64,000 nucleotides of DNA from Mauremys mutica. Taxonomy: Eukaryota; Chordata; Testudines; Geoemydidae. Below the pieces are notes generated by a model, which saw only the letters and a program-made list of their open reading frames with translations, was not told the origin of the DNA and ran no database searches. This document shows positions 33,143 to 43,537 of the stretch, piece after piece; positions within the stretch are counted from its first letter, which is position 1; each line of letters opens with the position of its first letter. The position numbers and the translations under genes were made by a program. The stretch is taken from NCBI RefSeq assembly GCF_020497125.1, contig NC_059075.1:107299222-107363221 (forward strand). Direction: 5' to 3'.

Positions 33143-35103
33143 ATGCAGTCTCCTGAGAATCGTAAAAGAGCCCCAGCATGGACTGCATGGGAGGTACTGG
33201 ATCTGATCGCTATCTGGGGAGAGGATTCAGTGCTAACAGAACTGCGTTCCAAAAGACGAAATGAAAAAGTATTTGAAAGAATTTCTAAGGCTATGACGGA
33301 TAAAGGCCACAGCAGGGACTCAGTGCAGTGCAGAGTGAAAGTTAAGGAGCTCAGACAAGCCTACCAGAAAACCAAAGAAGCAAACGGAAGGTCAGGGGCA
33401 GGTCGAAAAACATGCCGCTTCTATGCTGAGCTGCATGCAATTTTAGGGGGCTGCGCCACAAGTACCCCACCCCTGATCGTGGATTCCGAGGTGGGGGTTG
33501 TAATCTCTGCCATGGCTGAGGATTATGCAGACGGGGAAGATGAAGATGAAGAAGAGGAGGAAGACCTAGCAGAGAGCACACAGCACTCCGTGAGCCCCAG
33601 CAGCCAGGAGCTTTTTATCACCCTGACGGAATTACCCTCCTCCCAGCCCTCACAAGCCACTATTCCAGACAATGACGCCATGGAAGGGACCTCTGGTGAG
33701 TGTACCTTTGCAAATAGCAAACATTTTTTTTAAGCAAGCGTTTTTTAATGATTGATTTGCCCTGAGGACTTGGGATGCATTCGCAGACAGTATAGTTACT
33801 TAGAAAAGTTTGTTAACATGTCCGGGGATTGAGAGGAAATCCTCCAGGGACATCTCGATGAAGCGCTCCTGTAGGTACTCCAGAAGCCTTTGCAGAAGGT
33901 TTCTGGGCAAGGCAGCCTTGTTCCGCCCACCATGGTAGGACACTTTACCACGCCATGCATGTAGCAAGTAATCAGGTATCATTGCGTGGCAAAGCATAGC
34001 AGCGTATGGTCCCGGTGACTGCTGGCATTCAAGAAGCATCCGCTCTTTATCTTGTTCTGTTATCCTCAGCAAAGTGATATCGTTCAGGATAACCTGGTTA
34101 AAAATCAGGAATTTAAGTAAGGGGGGTGGCCATTTTTCTACTGGGTTCGTGGAGTGCAGCAGCTTAAAAAAAAACACTTTCCTGCACGTAGCGAAGCGGG
34201 GGGAGGGGAGGAGTGAAATGCCGATGATCTTTTCTGTGTTTGGTCACCGGCGATCTTCCCCAAGCTACCAGCCACGCAGTGGGTGGGGGGGGTGGGAAGG
34301 TTGTGGATTAGCAGGGAGCTAGCGTGGTATTAGCCATGCGTTGGGGGGGAGGGGTAAATCACTACAGAAGCCGAAAGACAGTGGCTTACCATGGCCGCAT
34401 GCAAGCAGAATTCTGATGCCTGGACCTGTGTCTGTGAGATCTGTAACTCCAGAGCTGCAAGCACTCACTATTAAGATGAAAAATGCGACCTTGTAGGGAA
34501 ATCACATGTGCTAGGTGAATAGTGCTGTTCACTGTGAAAGAGTATAACCATTGTTCTGTAAAATGTATCTTTCTAAATATTTATCTCCCTCATGCAGCTG
34601 CAAATTTTTCAACCATCCCTCCTCCATCCCAAAGGCTAGCACAGATAAGGCGGAGGAAAAAGAAGACGCGAGATGAGATGTTCTCGGATATTATGGAAGT
34701 TACACGCAATGAAAGAGCTCATCTGAATGAGTGGAAGGACGTTGTATCAAATTACAGGAAAGAGGCCAGTGAACGTGAGGACAGGAGGGACAACCGAGAT
34801 GAGAGGTGGCGGCAGGAAGACCGGCAGGAAAATCAGCGGTGGCGGCAGGAAGATCAGCGGTGGCGGGATGCAACTCTGGGGCTACTGCGTGATCAAACTG
34901 ACATGCTCCGGCGTCTGGTGGAGCTTCAGGAACGGCAGCAGGATCACAGAGTGCCGCTGCAGCCCCTGTATAACCACCCTCAACCCTCACCATGTTCCAC
35001 ATCCTCCTCACCCAGACGTGTAAGAACGCGTGGGGGGAGGCTCCGTGCACCAGCCCACTCCACCCCCGTGGACAGCCCAACCAGAAGGATGTCGTTACTG
35101 TGA
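33143..35103 (+). CDS. Harbinger Myb/SANT-like DNA-binding protein (two exons)
   Basis: The second protein of PIF/Harbinger transposons binds DNA and brings the transposase to element ends in the nucleus. Exon 1 runs 33143-33695 with donor G|GTGAGT; exon 2 runs 34598-35103 with acceptor CATGCAG|CTGC. The junction keeps frame and yields 352 aa. I chose ATG 33143 (context acaATGc) because the Myb fold starts ten residues later; an in-frame ATG at 33023 would add 40 residues. Residues ~10-100 form a Myb/SANT-like domain (W13, W16, W25; later CRVKVKELRQAY). An acidic run DEDEEEEED follows. Exon 2 has a basic RRRKKK and repeated RWRQED in a charged, probably coiled region. No stop or frameshift is visible. 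It might be annotated by homology as a 'SCAN domain-containing 29-like' gene. Confidence 0.8.
33800..34093 (-). CDS. BEN-domain-like terminal exon, antisense in the Myb gene intron
   Basis: On the minus strand an acceptor TTTTTAACCAG precedes an open phase-0 exon of 97 codons, stop included after 'HVNKLF', with ATTAAA 51 nt downstream (33749-33744). The frame is open even further upstream, to 34177. The sequence is protein-like: LLRITEQDKERMLLECQQ, then SPGPYAAMLCHAMIPDYLLH, then GRNKAALPRNLLQRLLEYLQ and ERF. The pattern 'SP..Y...L...+.P...L..W..G...K.AL....L..+.EY+..RF' resembles the BEN domain, a DNA- or protein-binding fold. No upstream exon was identified. It could be a third gene of the element, an alternative 3' exon of the transposase transcript or a captured host exon. 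The domain call is tentative. Confidence 0.45.
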   Translation of the reverse strand, partial: VILNDITLLRITEQDKERMLLECQQSPGPYAAMLCHAMIPDYLLHAWRGKVSYHGGRNKAALPRNLLQRLLEYLQERFIEMSLEDFLSIPGHVNKLF

Positions 35104-35220
35104 ATTTTTTTTAATGGCCTTCTCCATCCCTCCTATCCTCCTCCCAAACCACACCCTTACTTCTCTCCCTCTTTTTATAATGAATCAATAATTAATTCAT
35201 GCTTTTTAAATGAGAGTGAC

Positions 35221-35226
35221 TTTATT
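35221..35226 (-). terminator. polyadenylation signal for the transposase gene
   Basis: AATAAA on the minus strand, about 95 nt downstream of the transposase stop codon and before the convergent Myb gene's stop at 35103. Canonical position for a short 3' UTR. Confidence 0.6.
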
Positions 35227-35320
35227 TGCATAAGTAAGCTGTACTCGAAGGGGGATGGGGAATTGCTTACAGGGACTGAGTCAATCAAGGGGGTTGGGTG
35301 TTCATCAACAAACACAGCAG

Positions 35321-36439
35321 TCACACTGTACCCCGGCCATTGATGAAGCTCGTTTTCAAAGCTTCTCTGATGCGCACCGCTTCCTGGTGTGCTCTTCTAA
35401 TCTCCCTGGTGTCTGGCTGCGCGTAATCAGCGGCCAGGTGATTTGCCTCAGCCTCCCACCCCGCCATAAAGGTCTCCCCCTTACTCTCACAGAGATTGTG
35501 GAGAATACAGCAAGCAGTAATAACATAGGGGACATTGGTTTGGCTGAGGTCTGAGCGAGTCAGTAATGTCCGCCAGCGTGCCTTTAAACGGCCAAATGCA
35601 CATTCCACCACCATTCTGCACTTGCTCAGCCTGTAATTGAACAGATCCTGACCACTGTCCAGGCTGCCTGTGTATGGTTTCATGAGCCATGGCATCAAGG
35701 GGTAGGCTGGGTCCCCCAGGATAACGACAGGCATTTCAACATCCCCAACTGTTATTTTCTGGTCTGGGAAGTAATTCCCTTGCTGCAGCCGTTTAAACAG
35801 AGTAGTGCTTCTGAAGACGCGAGCGTCATGAACCCTCCCTGGCCATCCCACGTGGATGTTTGTGAAACGTCCCTTGTGATCTACCAGTGCTTGCAGCACC
35901 ATTGAAAAGTACCCCTTCCGGTTTACGTACTGGGTGCCCTGGCGCTGCGGTGCCAAGATAGGGATATGGGTTCCATCTATCGCCTCACCACAGTTAGGGA
36001 ATCCCAGTGCAGCAAAGCCATCCACTATGGCCTGCACGTTTCCCAGAGTCACAGCCTTTCGTAGCAGCAGCTTAGTAATTGCTTTGGCTACTTGCATCAC
36101 AGCAGCCCCCACAGTAGATTTTCCAACTCCAAATTGATTCCCGACTGACCGGTAGCTGTCTGGCGTTGCAAGCTTCCACAGGGCTATCGCCACTCGCTTC
36201 TCTACTGTGAGGGCTGCTCTCATCTTGGTATTATGGCGTTTCAGGGCAGGGGCAAGCAAGTCACAAAGTTCCATGAAAGTGCCCTTACGCATGCGAAAGT
36301 TTCGCAGCCACTGGGAATCGTCCCACACCTGCAACACAATGCGGTCCCACCAGTCAGTGCTTGTTTCCCGGGCCCAAAATCGGCGTTCAATGGATAGAAT
36401 CTGCCCCATTACCATCAGGGGTACATCGCACTTCTCCAT
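35321..36439 (-). CDS. PIF/Harbinger DDE transposase (HARBI1-like nuclease), intact frame
   Basis: A single-exon 372-aa protein, a usual length for this family. It would cut and rejoin element ends at 3-bp targets in the nucleus, with the Myb-like partner. The N-terminal part (to ~residue 110) is helical, with an HTH-like stretch TPDSYRSVGNQFGVGKSTVG. The nuclease triad is visible: D155 in EAIDGTHIPI, D243 in ILGDPAYPL and E279 in VVECAFGRLKARW, giving DD(35)E spacing. Other conserved blocks are YVNRKGYFSMVLQALVDH, HDARVFR and CCILHNLCE. The start ATG is preceded in frame by a stop six codons upstream region, so no longer N-terminus is possible. No lesion is visible. Two decayed relatives lie at 36476-36640 and 53690-54800. 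Confidence 0.9.
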   Translation of the reverse strand: MEKCDVPLMVMGQILSIERRFWARETSTDWWDRIVLQVWDDSQWLRNFRMRKGTFMELCDLLAPALKRHNTKMRAALTVEKRVAIALWKLATPDSYRSVGNQFGVGKSTVGAAVMQVAKAITKLLLRKAVTLGNVQAIVDGFAALGFPNCGEAIDGTHIPILAPQRQGTQYVNRKGYFSMVLQALVDHKGRFTNIHVGWPGRVHDARVFRSTTLFKRLQQGNYFPDQKITVGDVEMPVVILGDPAYPLMPWLMKPYTGSLDSGQDLFNYRLSKCRMVVECAFGRLKARWRTLLTRSDLSQTNVPYVITACCILHNLCESKGETFMAGWEAEANHLAADYAQPDTREIRRAHQEAVRIREALKTSFINGRGTV

Positions 36440-36475
36440 GCTGATGGGAACACTCTCATATCAATTTTCTGCTCC

Positions 36476-36640
36476 CGCAACTCCAGGGTGAGTTCTGTGC
36501 AGATTTCTAGAAAAATAGCCTTTTGTCATCCTGAAGTTTGGTCACCACTGCTGGTCATCCCAGTTCTGCTTCACTATCGTGGCCCACCAGTCACTATGAG
36601 TTGACCAAGCCCAGAAATGGGACTCCACTGAGTAAAGCTG
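36476..36640 (-). pseudogene. N-terminal fragment of a second Harbinger transposase
   Basis: Minus-strand translation gives WWATIVKQNWDDQQW, a stop, then PNFRMTKGYFSRNL. This aligns with residues 30-58 of the intact transposase next to it (WWDRIVLQVWDDSQW..NFRMRKGTFMEL). It lies head-on upstream of the intact start, is broken by a TGA, and loses similarity after about 12 further codons. It is probably from another Harbinger family into or against which the intact copy was joined. Confidence 0.75.
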
Positions 36641-39606
36641 CTCCAGAAAAATGCAAAACGATCTATCTGATTTCACCCTCCTGCTCTTCCTTCCTCTGTA
36701 GTCCAATTGCTCCAGCAGGAATGGTCTACTATTCTATTTGTACAGTGCCTAGCACAATGGGGCCTCATCTTGGTTGGCACTTGGTATTACTCTAACATGA
36801 TTAATGATAAATCCATCTGCTTGCATTCCTGTCAATGGATGTGCATCATCCTGTTCATATTAAATATTGTCATGATCAAGACGCTCAGCAGTGTGACCTC
36901 CATGCTACCTGACATCTGTTTGAAAATGGCACTGGCAAAATGAATGGATGCCAGGAAAGGAATCAATGGAGTTTGTTAGTTTGATCCCACCTCTGGCCAC
37001 ACCCAGAATTCCTGTAGATTCTGGTAGACATCTCACAACGTACAAAAAAAAAAAAAGGTTACGGAGCAAAGAGTTGAGTGGCGGAGCATTGCACCATGGG
37101 ATATCTTCCCAGAAGGCTGAGCAGTTAATTCAAACAAGCACATAGCTTGGATACAACGATTAACAAGGAAAATACCTTAACCCAACATAACAAAGCAATG
37201 TGGCTGCACTTCTGTTTGATAAAGTTAAAAATCACTCTACTTAGAGTGAACAAAGTAATACGATGCAACATCCCTGTGTAGTCAAACTCTAAATGAGGGC
37301 TGGATTCTCAGGACCCAGCAGCTCCCCTTATGACCAGGTTTTCCACCAAAGTGCTGAGCTCTTTGGAAAATCTGCCCTGGGGGAAGATGCTGAGCATGTC
37401 TGAAAATCTGGCTCTTAGTGACTTGCACCAGATCACATAGTAAGGATTCTAGTTCGGCCACTGGCATCTGTTCTAATCAATTAACTCCTTCTATGTTAAC
37501 TAAAATGGGTAAAGGCTGTCATGATATTAAACCGTCAGTCACCTTACAAGCTTCATAATAGAAAATAATGGTCTTGGCAACACTATTTGAGCCATACTTT
37601 TTGACGAGTGATTTTAAAGAAAGATTAACATTTAATTTCCAAGTTTTAGAAACAAGCTTTTTAAATTATGGTGAATTTGTTTCTTTTACGTATTTCTACA
37701 ACATATCTTAAAGAGGCCTTGGGAGTTCAAAATTGTAGGTCAGATTGTGATCTCTCTCCTTGCCTTGAATAGTACTTTACACCATGCCCTTGAAGTCAAT
37801 AGGCCTACTTGTAGAGGAAGGTGCTACTCATTGTGAGTAAGGGTATTACAGTCTAGTTTTTAACTAGTAGCTTCCTCCAGGTTAGCAAATCTTTCTTAAA
37901 GATGTATTGTAAGGTGCTGAAAGCTGGAGAACACCCGTGACAGTGAACATACAGTAAATAGTAGAAGAGTCAGCAAATCTGCTTTAGGTGACATTACTTA
38001 ATCCATGGGCACCGTTGAAATGGCACCATATCAGTGGATAATAATATCCTCCAATGTGACTGCACCTTTTCCATTACAAGTGAAGGCTTTGTTCTCCCTC
38101 TGGAAACCTTTGGCAGTTGTCTTGGAAAATGACAAAGTGAGGAACTCTCAGATGCACGGCATACAAAACGACAAAACTGTTGATCTGAAGTAGCAAAATT
38201 TAAGTTCTTGCCTGGCCAAGGCCATATGTACTGTAACGAACAAGAATGCTCTGCTCTGATCTGTAAGAAATTCTTCTTCAGCCAATTGTTTGGATGGATT
38301 CCTACTCTAGGTGATTGTGTGCATGAGTGTATAGACACAGAACCTTTGAACAGCAGTAAGTAACAGAGTGGCAGGTTGGGGCTGTGCCTCATATCTCCCT
38401 GGGTGGATGCAGGGCATGGTGACATGCACAGGGAGTGCTTGCAGCCCAAAGACCATAGCTATTCAAAAACTACAAGCTCATGCACCCAAAGTGCATGCAT
38501 CTAGTACAGTATGGACCTATGCAAACAGTCACCTTGAAAGAACGGTTACTATAATAAACGTTTTCCTCAAGGAGATGCACCCCAGAAATCTTTCTCCCAA
38601 AATACAACCTTGTAGGCACTTATTCAACATCTCTTTGAAACTCTCTCTTCTTTTACTCAGTTCTTCTTCATATATTTGTGCACTTCTATCAGTCAAACCG
38701 AGAATACCTTTTCCATGTGCAAGTTACCTTAGTTACCACAAAAATTAAGCTTTAGTTACCAGAAAAAAATTTAAAAAGGGTAGTGGACAGGATTCATAAA
38801 AATCTCAGCTATGGAAACAAAAATGCAATGGTTATAATGAGCTGGCATACAGGTGATGAGCACAATGATCATCTCACAGGGTGTGCAATGTCTTGCTCTC
38901 TCAATCTGTAACTATTTTATATAGTGGCTGGCACAAATTAGACTAACATGAGATTTCCTAAAAACTTGTTTCTCTGAATATTTATCATTCTGAGAGTTAT
39001 GCTATTCACCAAGAGATGGTGATAAATCTTGAGATTATACCATTTTCTTTCACTGTGTTGCATAAAATGGACATGTGTGAGAACAGTATTTAACAGTAAA
39101 AATGAGAGCATAATCATGTACATTTAAGTTCTTGCCTCTCTACGAAGCTAACTGAGGCAAATCCAGCTCTGTAGTCAGTAGCAATCACACTAGTGCACAA
39201 CTCAACAAGTTAAAAATTGGAGTTTGAGTGGTGGTGAACTCAAAAGTTTTATCCATAATGCACTGTCCCTAAGACAGATTTGTTAAATATTTGTTTCTTT
39301 TTGCCAGTGTCAAACAAGTGAGCCTCTTTACCTTAAACAAGAGTCCCTAAACTTACAAAGCATTGCATGGAGTTTCTGGCCCTGATTCAGGAAAGCTCTT
39401 GAACATGAGTTTAAGTTCCATCTATTTCAACAATACTTAAACACATGCTTAGAAGTGATTTCGTGAAACAGGGCCTTAGTTATGTGACCCCTATTTCAGC
39501 CAACAGGAAACACATCTAAAACTCTTCAGCATCTTTTTGATCCTGACTCCCATGCTTGTCTACGAATTTATGTCTATGTAACAGAAGCAGCAGATGATAG
39601 TATATA
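36641..39606. other. mostly unassigned sequence with decayed repeat tails
   Basis: 36728-36800 ('tttgtacagtgcctagcaca', then 'ggggcctcatcttggttggca') is a recurrent SINE or LINE tail phrase, also at 20960. 37300-37440 and 37740-37850 and 39378-39475 hold pieces of the palindromic GGCCCTGAT or TTTTCAAA classes. A poly-A run lies at 37045-37056. No gene recognised; the 151- and 126-codon frames at 37994-38748 show no domain. Confidence 0.45.
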
Positions 39607-39930
39607 CAGTAGACCCTCAGAGTTACAAACACCAGAGGTACGAACTGACCAGTCAACCCCACACACCTCATTTGGAACCGGAAGTCCACAATCATGTAGG
39701 AGAGACCAAAAATGTAAATACTGTACAGCAATGTGATAAACTACTAAAAAATAAAGGGAAAGTTTAAAAAAGATTTGACAAGGTAAGGAAACTGTTTCTG
39801 TGCAGCAGCATTTTTCTTCTGCATAGTAACATTTTAAAGCTGTAGTAAGTTAATGTTGAGTTGTAAACGTTTTGTTCCATTACGAACAACCTCTATTCCC
39901 TGAGATGTTTGTAAATCTGAGGTTCTATTG
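39607..39930. mobile_element. pogo/Tigger-like MITE with TA target duplication
   Basis: Left end CAGTAGACCCTCAGAGTTAC, right end (reverse complement) CAATAGAACCTCAGATTTAC; the repeats continue into ACAAAC on both sides. Flanked by TA at 39605-39606 and 39931-39932. 324 bp. The CAGTAG..CCTC termini and TA target fit Tigger/pogo elements of the Tc1/mariner superfamily. No transposase frame. Confidence 0.85.
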
Positions 39931-39932
39931 TA

Positions 39933-40864
39933 TAGCACATTTAGCAGTATTAAAAGAACTAAAAGTTCTAAGAGGATAAAATGATTGGAACCTTTGAGCA
40001 GTAACAGGTCTATCACCTGGGACAGACCCCATCATTCATAAAAAGCAGAAAAAAATTAAACAATAAATTTACTTTCACCCCAAGCCCACATGACATTTAC
40101 AGCTGTTAAACAAACAAAATACGGAAGCTCCTCCAGATGAAAGTTCCCCTATGGATGAGAACTGCTCCAGTGGAAATATTCCAGTAGAGGGCTCCAAAGC
40201 AACAGCAAGTTTTCTTTGAAAAGATTAACAGCACGACAGGAGACTTGAGCGTCAATTTTTTCAAAAAAAGTTAACATACATATATACAGCCAAGGTGAGT
40301 TAGAATCTCAACTAAAAAGTTTTGACCTTCAGCCATGAGAGCCTTTGAGAAAGTATCCTAGCTATAGTAAAGTGAATGAAAGCTTTTGGTTGTGTAAGAA
40401 TATTCAAAAACTACAGCTGGTCAAAAAACAGTCAGGCTTTACATTCCAAATAAATAATATATTTTAGAAGTTTGCAATTTCCTGTAAAAAATTAAAATTT
40501 CAACCAAATCTACTCAAAATGTTGGATGGTATATAAATGTTGACTAAAATGCTGCACATCTTTTTGAATTCTTATCCCTTGGTAACTGACTAACAGTCTC
40601 TGTAGATCGTGTTTTGGGCTATAATGAGAAAAGCACATATTATCCAGGAATAATGAGTCGGAGAATGGACTGCATACATTGCAGTATACATCATTCACTC
40701 AGTGCTGTTGTAAAATTATTCATGTCAAAATTTGTAAACAAACCAAATTTTTAAAAAACCCATCATTTATTCTGAACGGTTTCTGTTGCACTCTGCCCCA
40801 AATGAGTTTGTAACTCTGTTATGAATAGGCTTTCCCTGTATTTATTTCTGTAGAGAAGCCATCC
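39933..40864. other. unassigned AT-rich sequence
   Basis: No repeat ends or gene-like signal recognised. Confidence 0.45.
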
Positions 40865-40957
40865 CATTAATCGGCATAGCTGACAACTGCACCAAACTGG
40901 CCTTCCTCAGTTTTCAGGAAGGCCTGTTTGGCCAAACATCAGCTATGCTGATTAATG
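40865..40957. other. 93-nt near-perfect hairpin (pre-miRNA-like or MITE)
   Basis: The outer stem CATTAATCGGCATAGCTGA pairs with TCAGCTATGCTGATTAATG with one wobble, and the inner stem CCAAACTGGCCTTCCT pairs with AGGAAGGCCTGTTTGG with one mismatch. An asymmetric internal loop separates the stems and the terminal loop is CAGTTTTC. Size and shape resemble a pre-miRNA. Weaker inverted similarity continues outside ('tatttatttctg' against 'aggaaagaaata'), which favours a MITE. No known miRNA was recognised. Confidence 0.75.
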
Positions 40958-41115
40958 AAACGTCTGCCTAAGGAAAGAAATAGAAGAAAGTCTTTTCATA
41001 ACAACATTCTGAATTTTTCAAATTAAAAAATATGAAAATGGGATGGAGAACAGCAGATACTAAACAGAATTGTGTATTTGCCATATAACGCTACTGCAGA
41101 CAAGTCTGTCACACA

Positions 41116-41236
41116 GAGGGTGACCAGATAGCAAGTGTGAAAAATCGGAACAGGGATGAGGGGTAATAGGCCTCTATGACAAAAAACCCCAAATATCGGA
41201 ACTATCCCTATAAAATCAAGACATCTGGTCATCCTA
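41116..41236 (-). mobile_element. hAT MITE, TAGGGTGACCAGA family, short copy
   Basis: Starts GAGGGTGACCAGATAGC and ends CATCTGGTCATCCTA; 121 bp. Flanks GTCACACA (41108-41115) and GTCACCCA (41237-41244) match at 7 of 8. Orientation is the reverse of the 25523 copy, judged by 'tccctataaaatcaagaca' at the right. Confidence 0.85.
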
Positions 41237-41244
41237 GTCACCCA

Positions 41245-42306
41245 GATTTATAAGAACAAAATTAAGTGGCCAATGTAGCACTGAACCAGGTAAAAATCAT
41301 GTTTATATAAGCTTTTAGAGCCCTGGAAAGCTTTTTTTTACAAGTTTACTCAACATACGATAGTCAGTCTGTTTATATTACACATAGCAGAACTTTGATT
41401 AGTTGTTAGCAGCCAGGTTACATTAGAGGATTTTGTTCCCACAATTCCCAATCAAATTGATGGCCAACAAAACTGGAATCCTATTAATAAATAATCATGT
41501 ACAGCTCTGAGATGTGCAACAGACATGATTTTAGATGAATGTGTGTTTGCTGACTGGCTCCAGGGCTTTCCACAAACCTTCAAAAGCCTTATATGGGAGC
41601 TCATGTAAATTGAGGAATAGTCACCTTTCCCATGCTTCACAAAATATATGGTAACAGGTCAGGTTTTGTTCAAGATGATTGAACCTACAGTGCTGCATTT
41701 TGAACTCTATGCCTGACCCTCCTTTTAATATTTTAACAAAAATCAACATTACCTAACCTTATTATTCTACTTTCTTAAATGTTACCATCTCATTGTCGAC
41801 TAGCTGGTATCTAGCATAGTTATATCTAAACAGTCGACCGGCAGAACAATGAATTTATCTGGGAAGATACTCCAAGACTGTCACTCACAATATCATAAAA
41901 AAAAAATACTAACATCCAATATGGTAATTGGAATGCGTACCTTTCTATCTAGCTCCCAGGGTTCAGATAATTTCTTCGTTTTTAATAGTCTGCGAGATTA
42001 CTGAAAGGTTACTATTATATACTGGAAATTGCAAGTCTATAGGCACAGAGCTTAAGTGTCATAGCTTATGATCAACTAAAATAAAAAAATATTGGGGGGC
42101 TAAAAGTCAAATCTCAAATGCACAAGATCTTTTCAACTGATCAGGGTAATTTTTGCCATAGTTTTTCAGTCAAAAGATAGGGATATTAACCAATTCAAAG
42201 TTAATTAATTCCATAAATGGAAGCTAATGATAAAACAAAAACATGTTGCAGTTCTACATGCCACATAAGCATTATTTTACATTAACACGTAGTCTGAGGA
42301 CATCGC
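41245..42306. other. unassigned AT-rich sequence
   Basis: No gene or repeat recognised. Two CGAC-containing AT-rich phrases near 41796 and 41834 are too short to assign. Confidence 0.45.
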
Positions 42307-42399
42307 AATAGGCAGGCAAAAATGATCACCCCCATTTTACAGATGAGGAAAGCTAAGATGCAGCAAGGTTAAAGGACTTGCCCAAAGTCACACAAGGGG
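42307..42399 (-). repeat. MIR-like SINE fragment
   Basis: 'caggcaaaaatgatcaccccc' followed by CCATTTTACAGATGAGGAAA, then 'ggacttgcccaaagtcacac' is the antisense MIR core. Its right part is cut by the hAT element that starts at 42408. Confidence 0.8.
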
Positions 42400-42407
42400 C
42401 TCCTGAC

Positions 42408-42727
42408 TAAAGCTGGGTGAAATTTTTTGGAAATAAATGCAGATTCAGGTCAACCAACATTTCATGAATTCATGTCAGATTTGCCAAATTATTTCAGTAG
42501 AAAGAACAAAAAAGGTAGAAAAAATTTGAAACATTTCATTTTGGATTCAAAAATGACTTTTCATTTTGAATTTTACTTCATTTTAATTTCTAAAAAGGTA
42601 AAAATCCCTCAAAAATTAAATGTTTTGGGTTGGCCTGAACTAAGCATTTCATTGGATCCAAAATATTTTTCCCCTGACTTTTTCAGGTCAGCCACCAAAA
42701 TAAAAATCAGGAATTCACACAGCCCTA
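42408..42727. mobile_element. hAT element with TAAAGCTGGGTGAA end, copy 1
   Basis: Begins TAAAGCTGGGTGAAA and ends TTCACACAGCCCTA. Flanks CTCCTGAC (42400-42407) and GTCCTGAC (42728-42735) match at 7 of 8. 320 bp, AT-rich with repeated 'catttcattttg' phrases. The 104-codon frame inside is Lys/Phe-rich and not supported. A relative is at 43221-43537. Confidence 0.83.
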
Positions 42728-42735
42728 GTCCTGAC

Positions 42736-43212
42736 TCTTGATGCTGAGCTTCACACGAGAAACCCTTTCTCACAGAATTCCCAGCAATGTAGCAACTCCT
42801 ACCTGGCAGGAAGTTATCTTAACCATATTTCTCAAGATACCTCACGTTTGCTCTAATGAGCCCGAACAGAATGTGTACATCATCAAAGGTACAATACACA
42901 TTGGGAGTGGCTGTCTAGAATTCCTGCTTCTTCCTTGAGCCATGGTATTTAGGACAGAGTCTGGAGCCCTAAGCGCTTCAACATGCTTCTATCCCATGCT
43001 AGGGGAACAGGCAAGACTGCTGTCTCTCCTCCTCTGTAGGAAACAGGGACAGAATTTATTGATTCTATTTTCCTCAAGTGAAGAGGAGATTTTTGGGGCA
43101 TAAATAAATAATTGGTATTTACAGGACTACATCTGGACAATAGCTTATTTGAACAGAAGGTGAAGAGACAGCCTCACTCCATCTTTCCTTATTATGGCCC
43201 TTGGAAACGTAT
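42736..43212. other. unassigned sequence between two related hAT elements
   Basis: No gene or repeat recognised. Confidence 0.4.
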
Positions 43213-43220
43213 ATCAGAAG

Positions 43221-43537
43221 TAGAGCTGTATGAATAACAGATTATTTGGTTCATTGGAAATTTTAAAAAAATCGTTTGGGGTCAAGCTAAACATTTTGTT
43301 TCAATTTTGACCATTTCTTACCTTTTAAAAAAAATAGGAAAATAAATTTTGAAACAGTCATTACAAAATTAGAAATAAAAAATGTTTCACATGGAAAATG
43401 TTGAAAAGAAACATTTTGCTTTTTTTTCCAGAATTTTGGCGTTCCCCCCTCCAATAAAATGAACAACGTTTCAGGGTCAGCAAATCTGCATTTTTTGCCC
43501 CCAAAAAGCTTCGGCTTAAAAAGTTCACCCAGCTCTA
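43221..43537. mobile_element. hAT element with TAGAGCTG end, copy 2
   Basis: Starts TAGAGCTGTATGAATAA and ends TTCACCCAGCTCTA. Flanks ATCAGAAG (43213-43220) and ATTAGAAG (43538-43545) match at 7 of 8. 317 bp, and very similar in length and style to the copy 0.5 kb upstream. AT-rich with 'aaacattttg' repeats in both directions. Confidence 0.83.

Larger units (their letters stand above)
32757..36475. mobile_element. PIF/Harbinger transposon with two intact-looking genes, right end missing
   Basis: The left end GCCTGGTCTACACTAGG has the GGTCTACACTA terminus of turtle Harbinger families. Downstream are the Myb/SANT-like gene (+) and the DDE transposase gene (-), the standard two-protein set of PIF/Harbinger elements, in convergent order. 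On the right, no inverted copy of the left end follows the transposase start. Instead the sequence passes into a fragment of another Harbinger transposase (36476-36640). The element is therefore chimeric or truncated. The right limit is approximate. Confidence 0.85.

Noticed and set aside
34700..35080. 126-codon frame antisense to exon 2 of the Myb-like gene
   Set aside because: A shadow of the Arg/Glu-rich exon on the other strand. It lacks the splice and polyadenylation context seen for the BEN-like exon.
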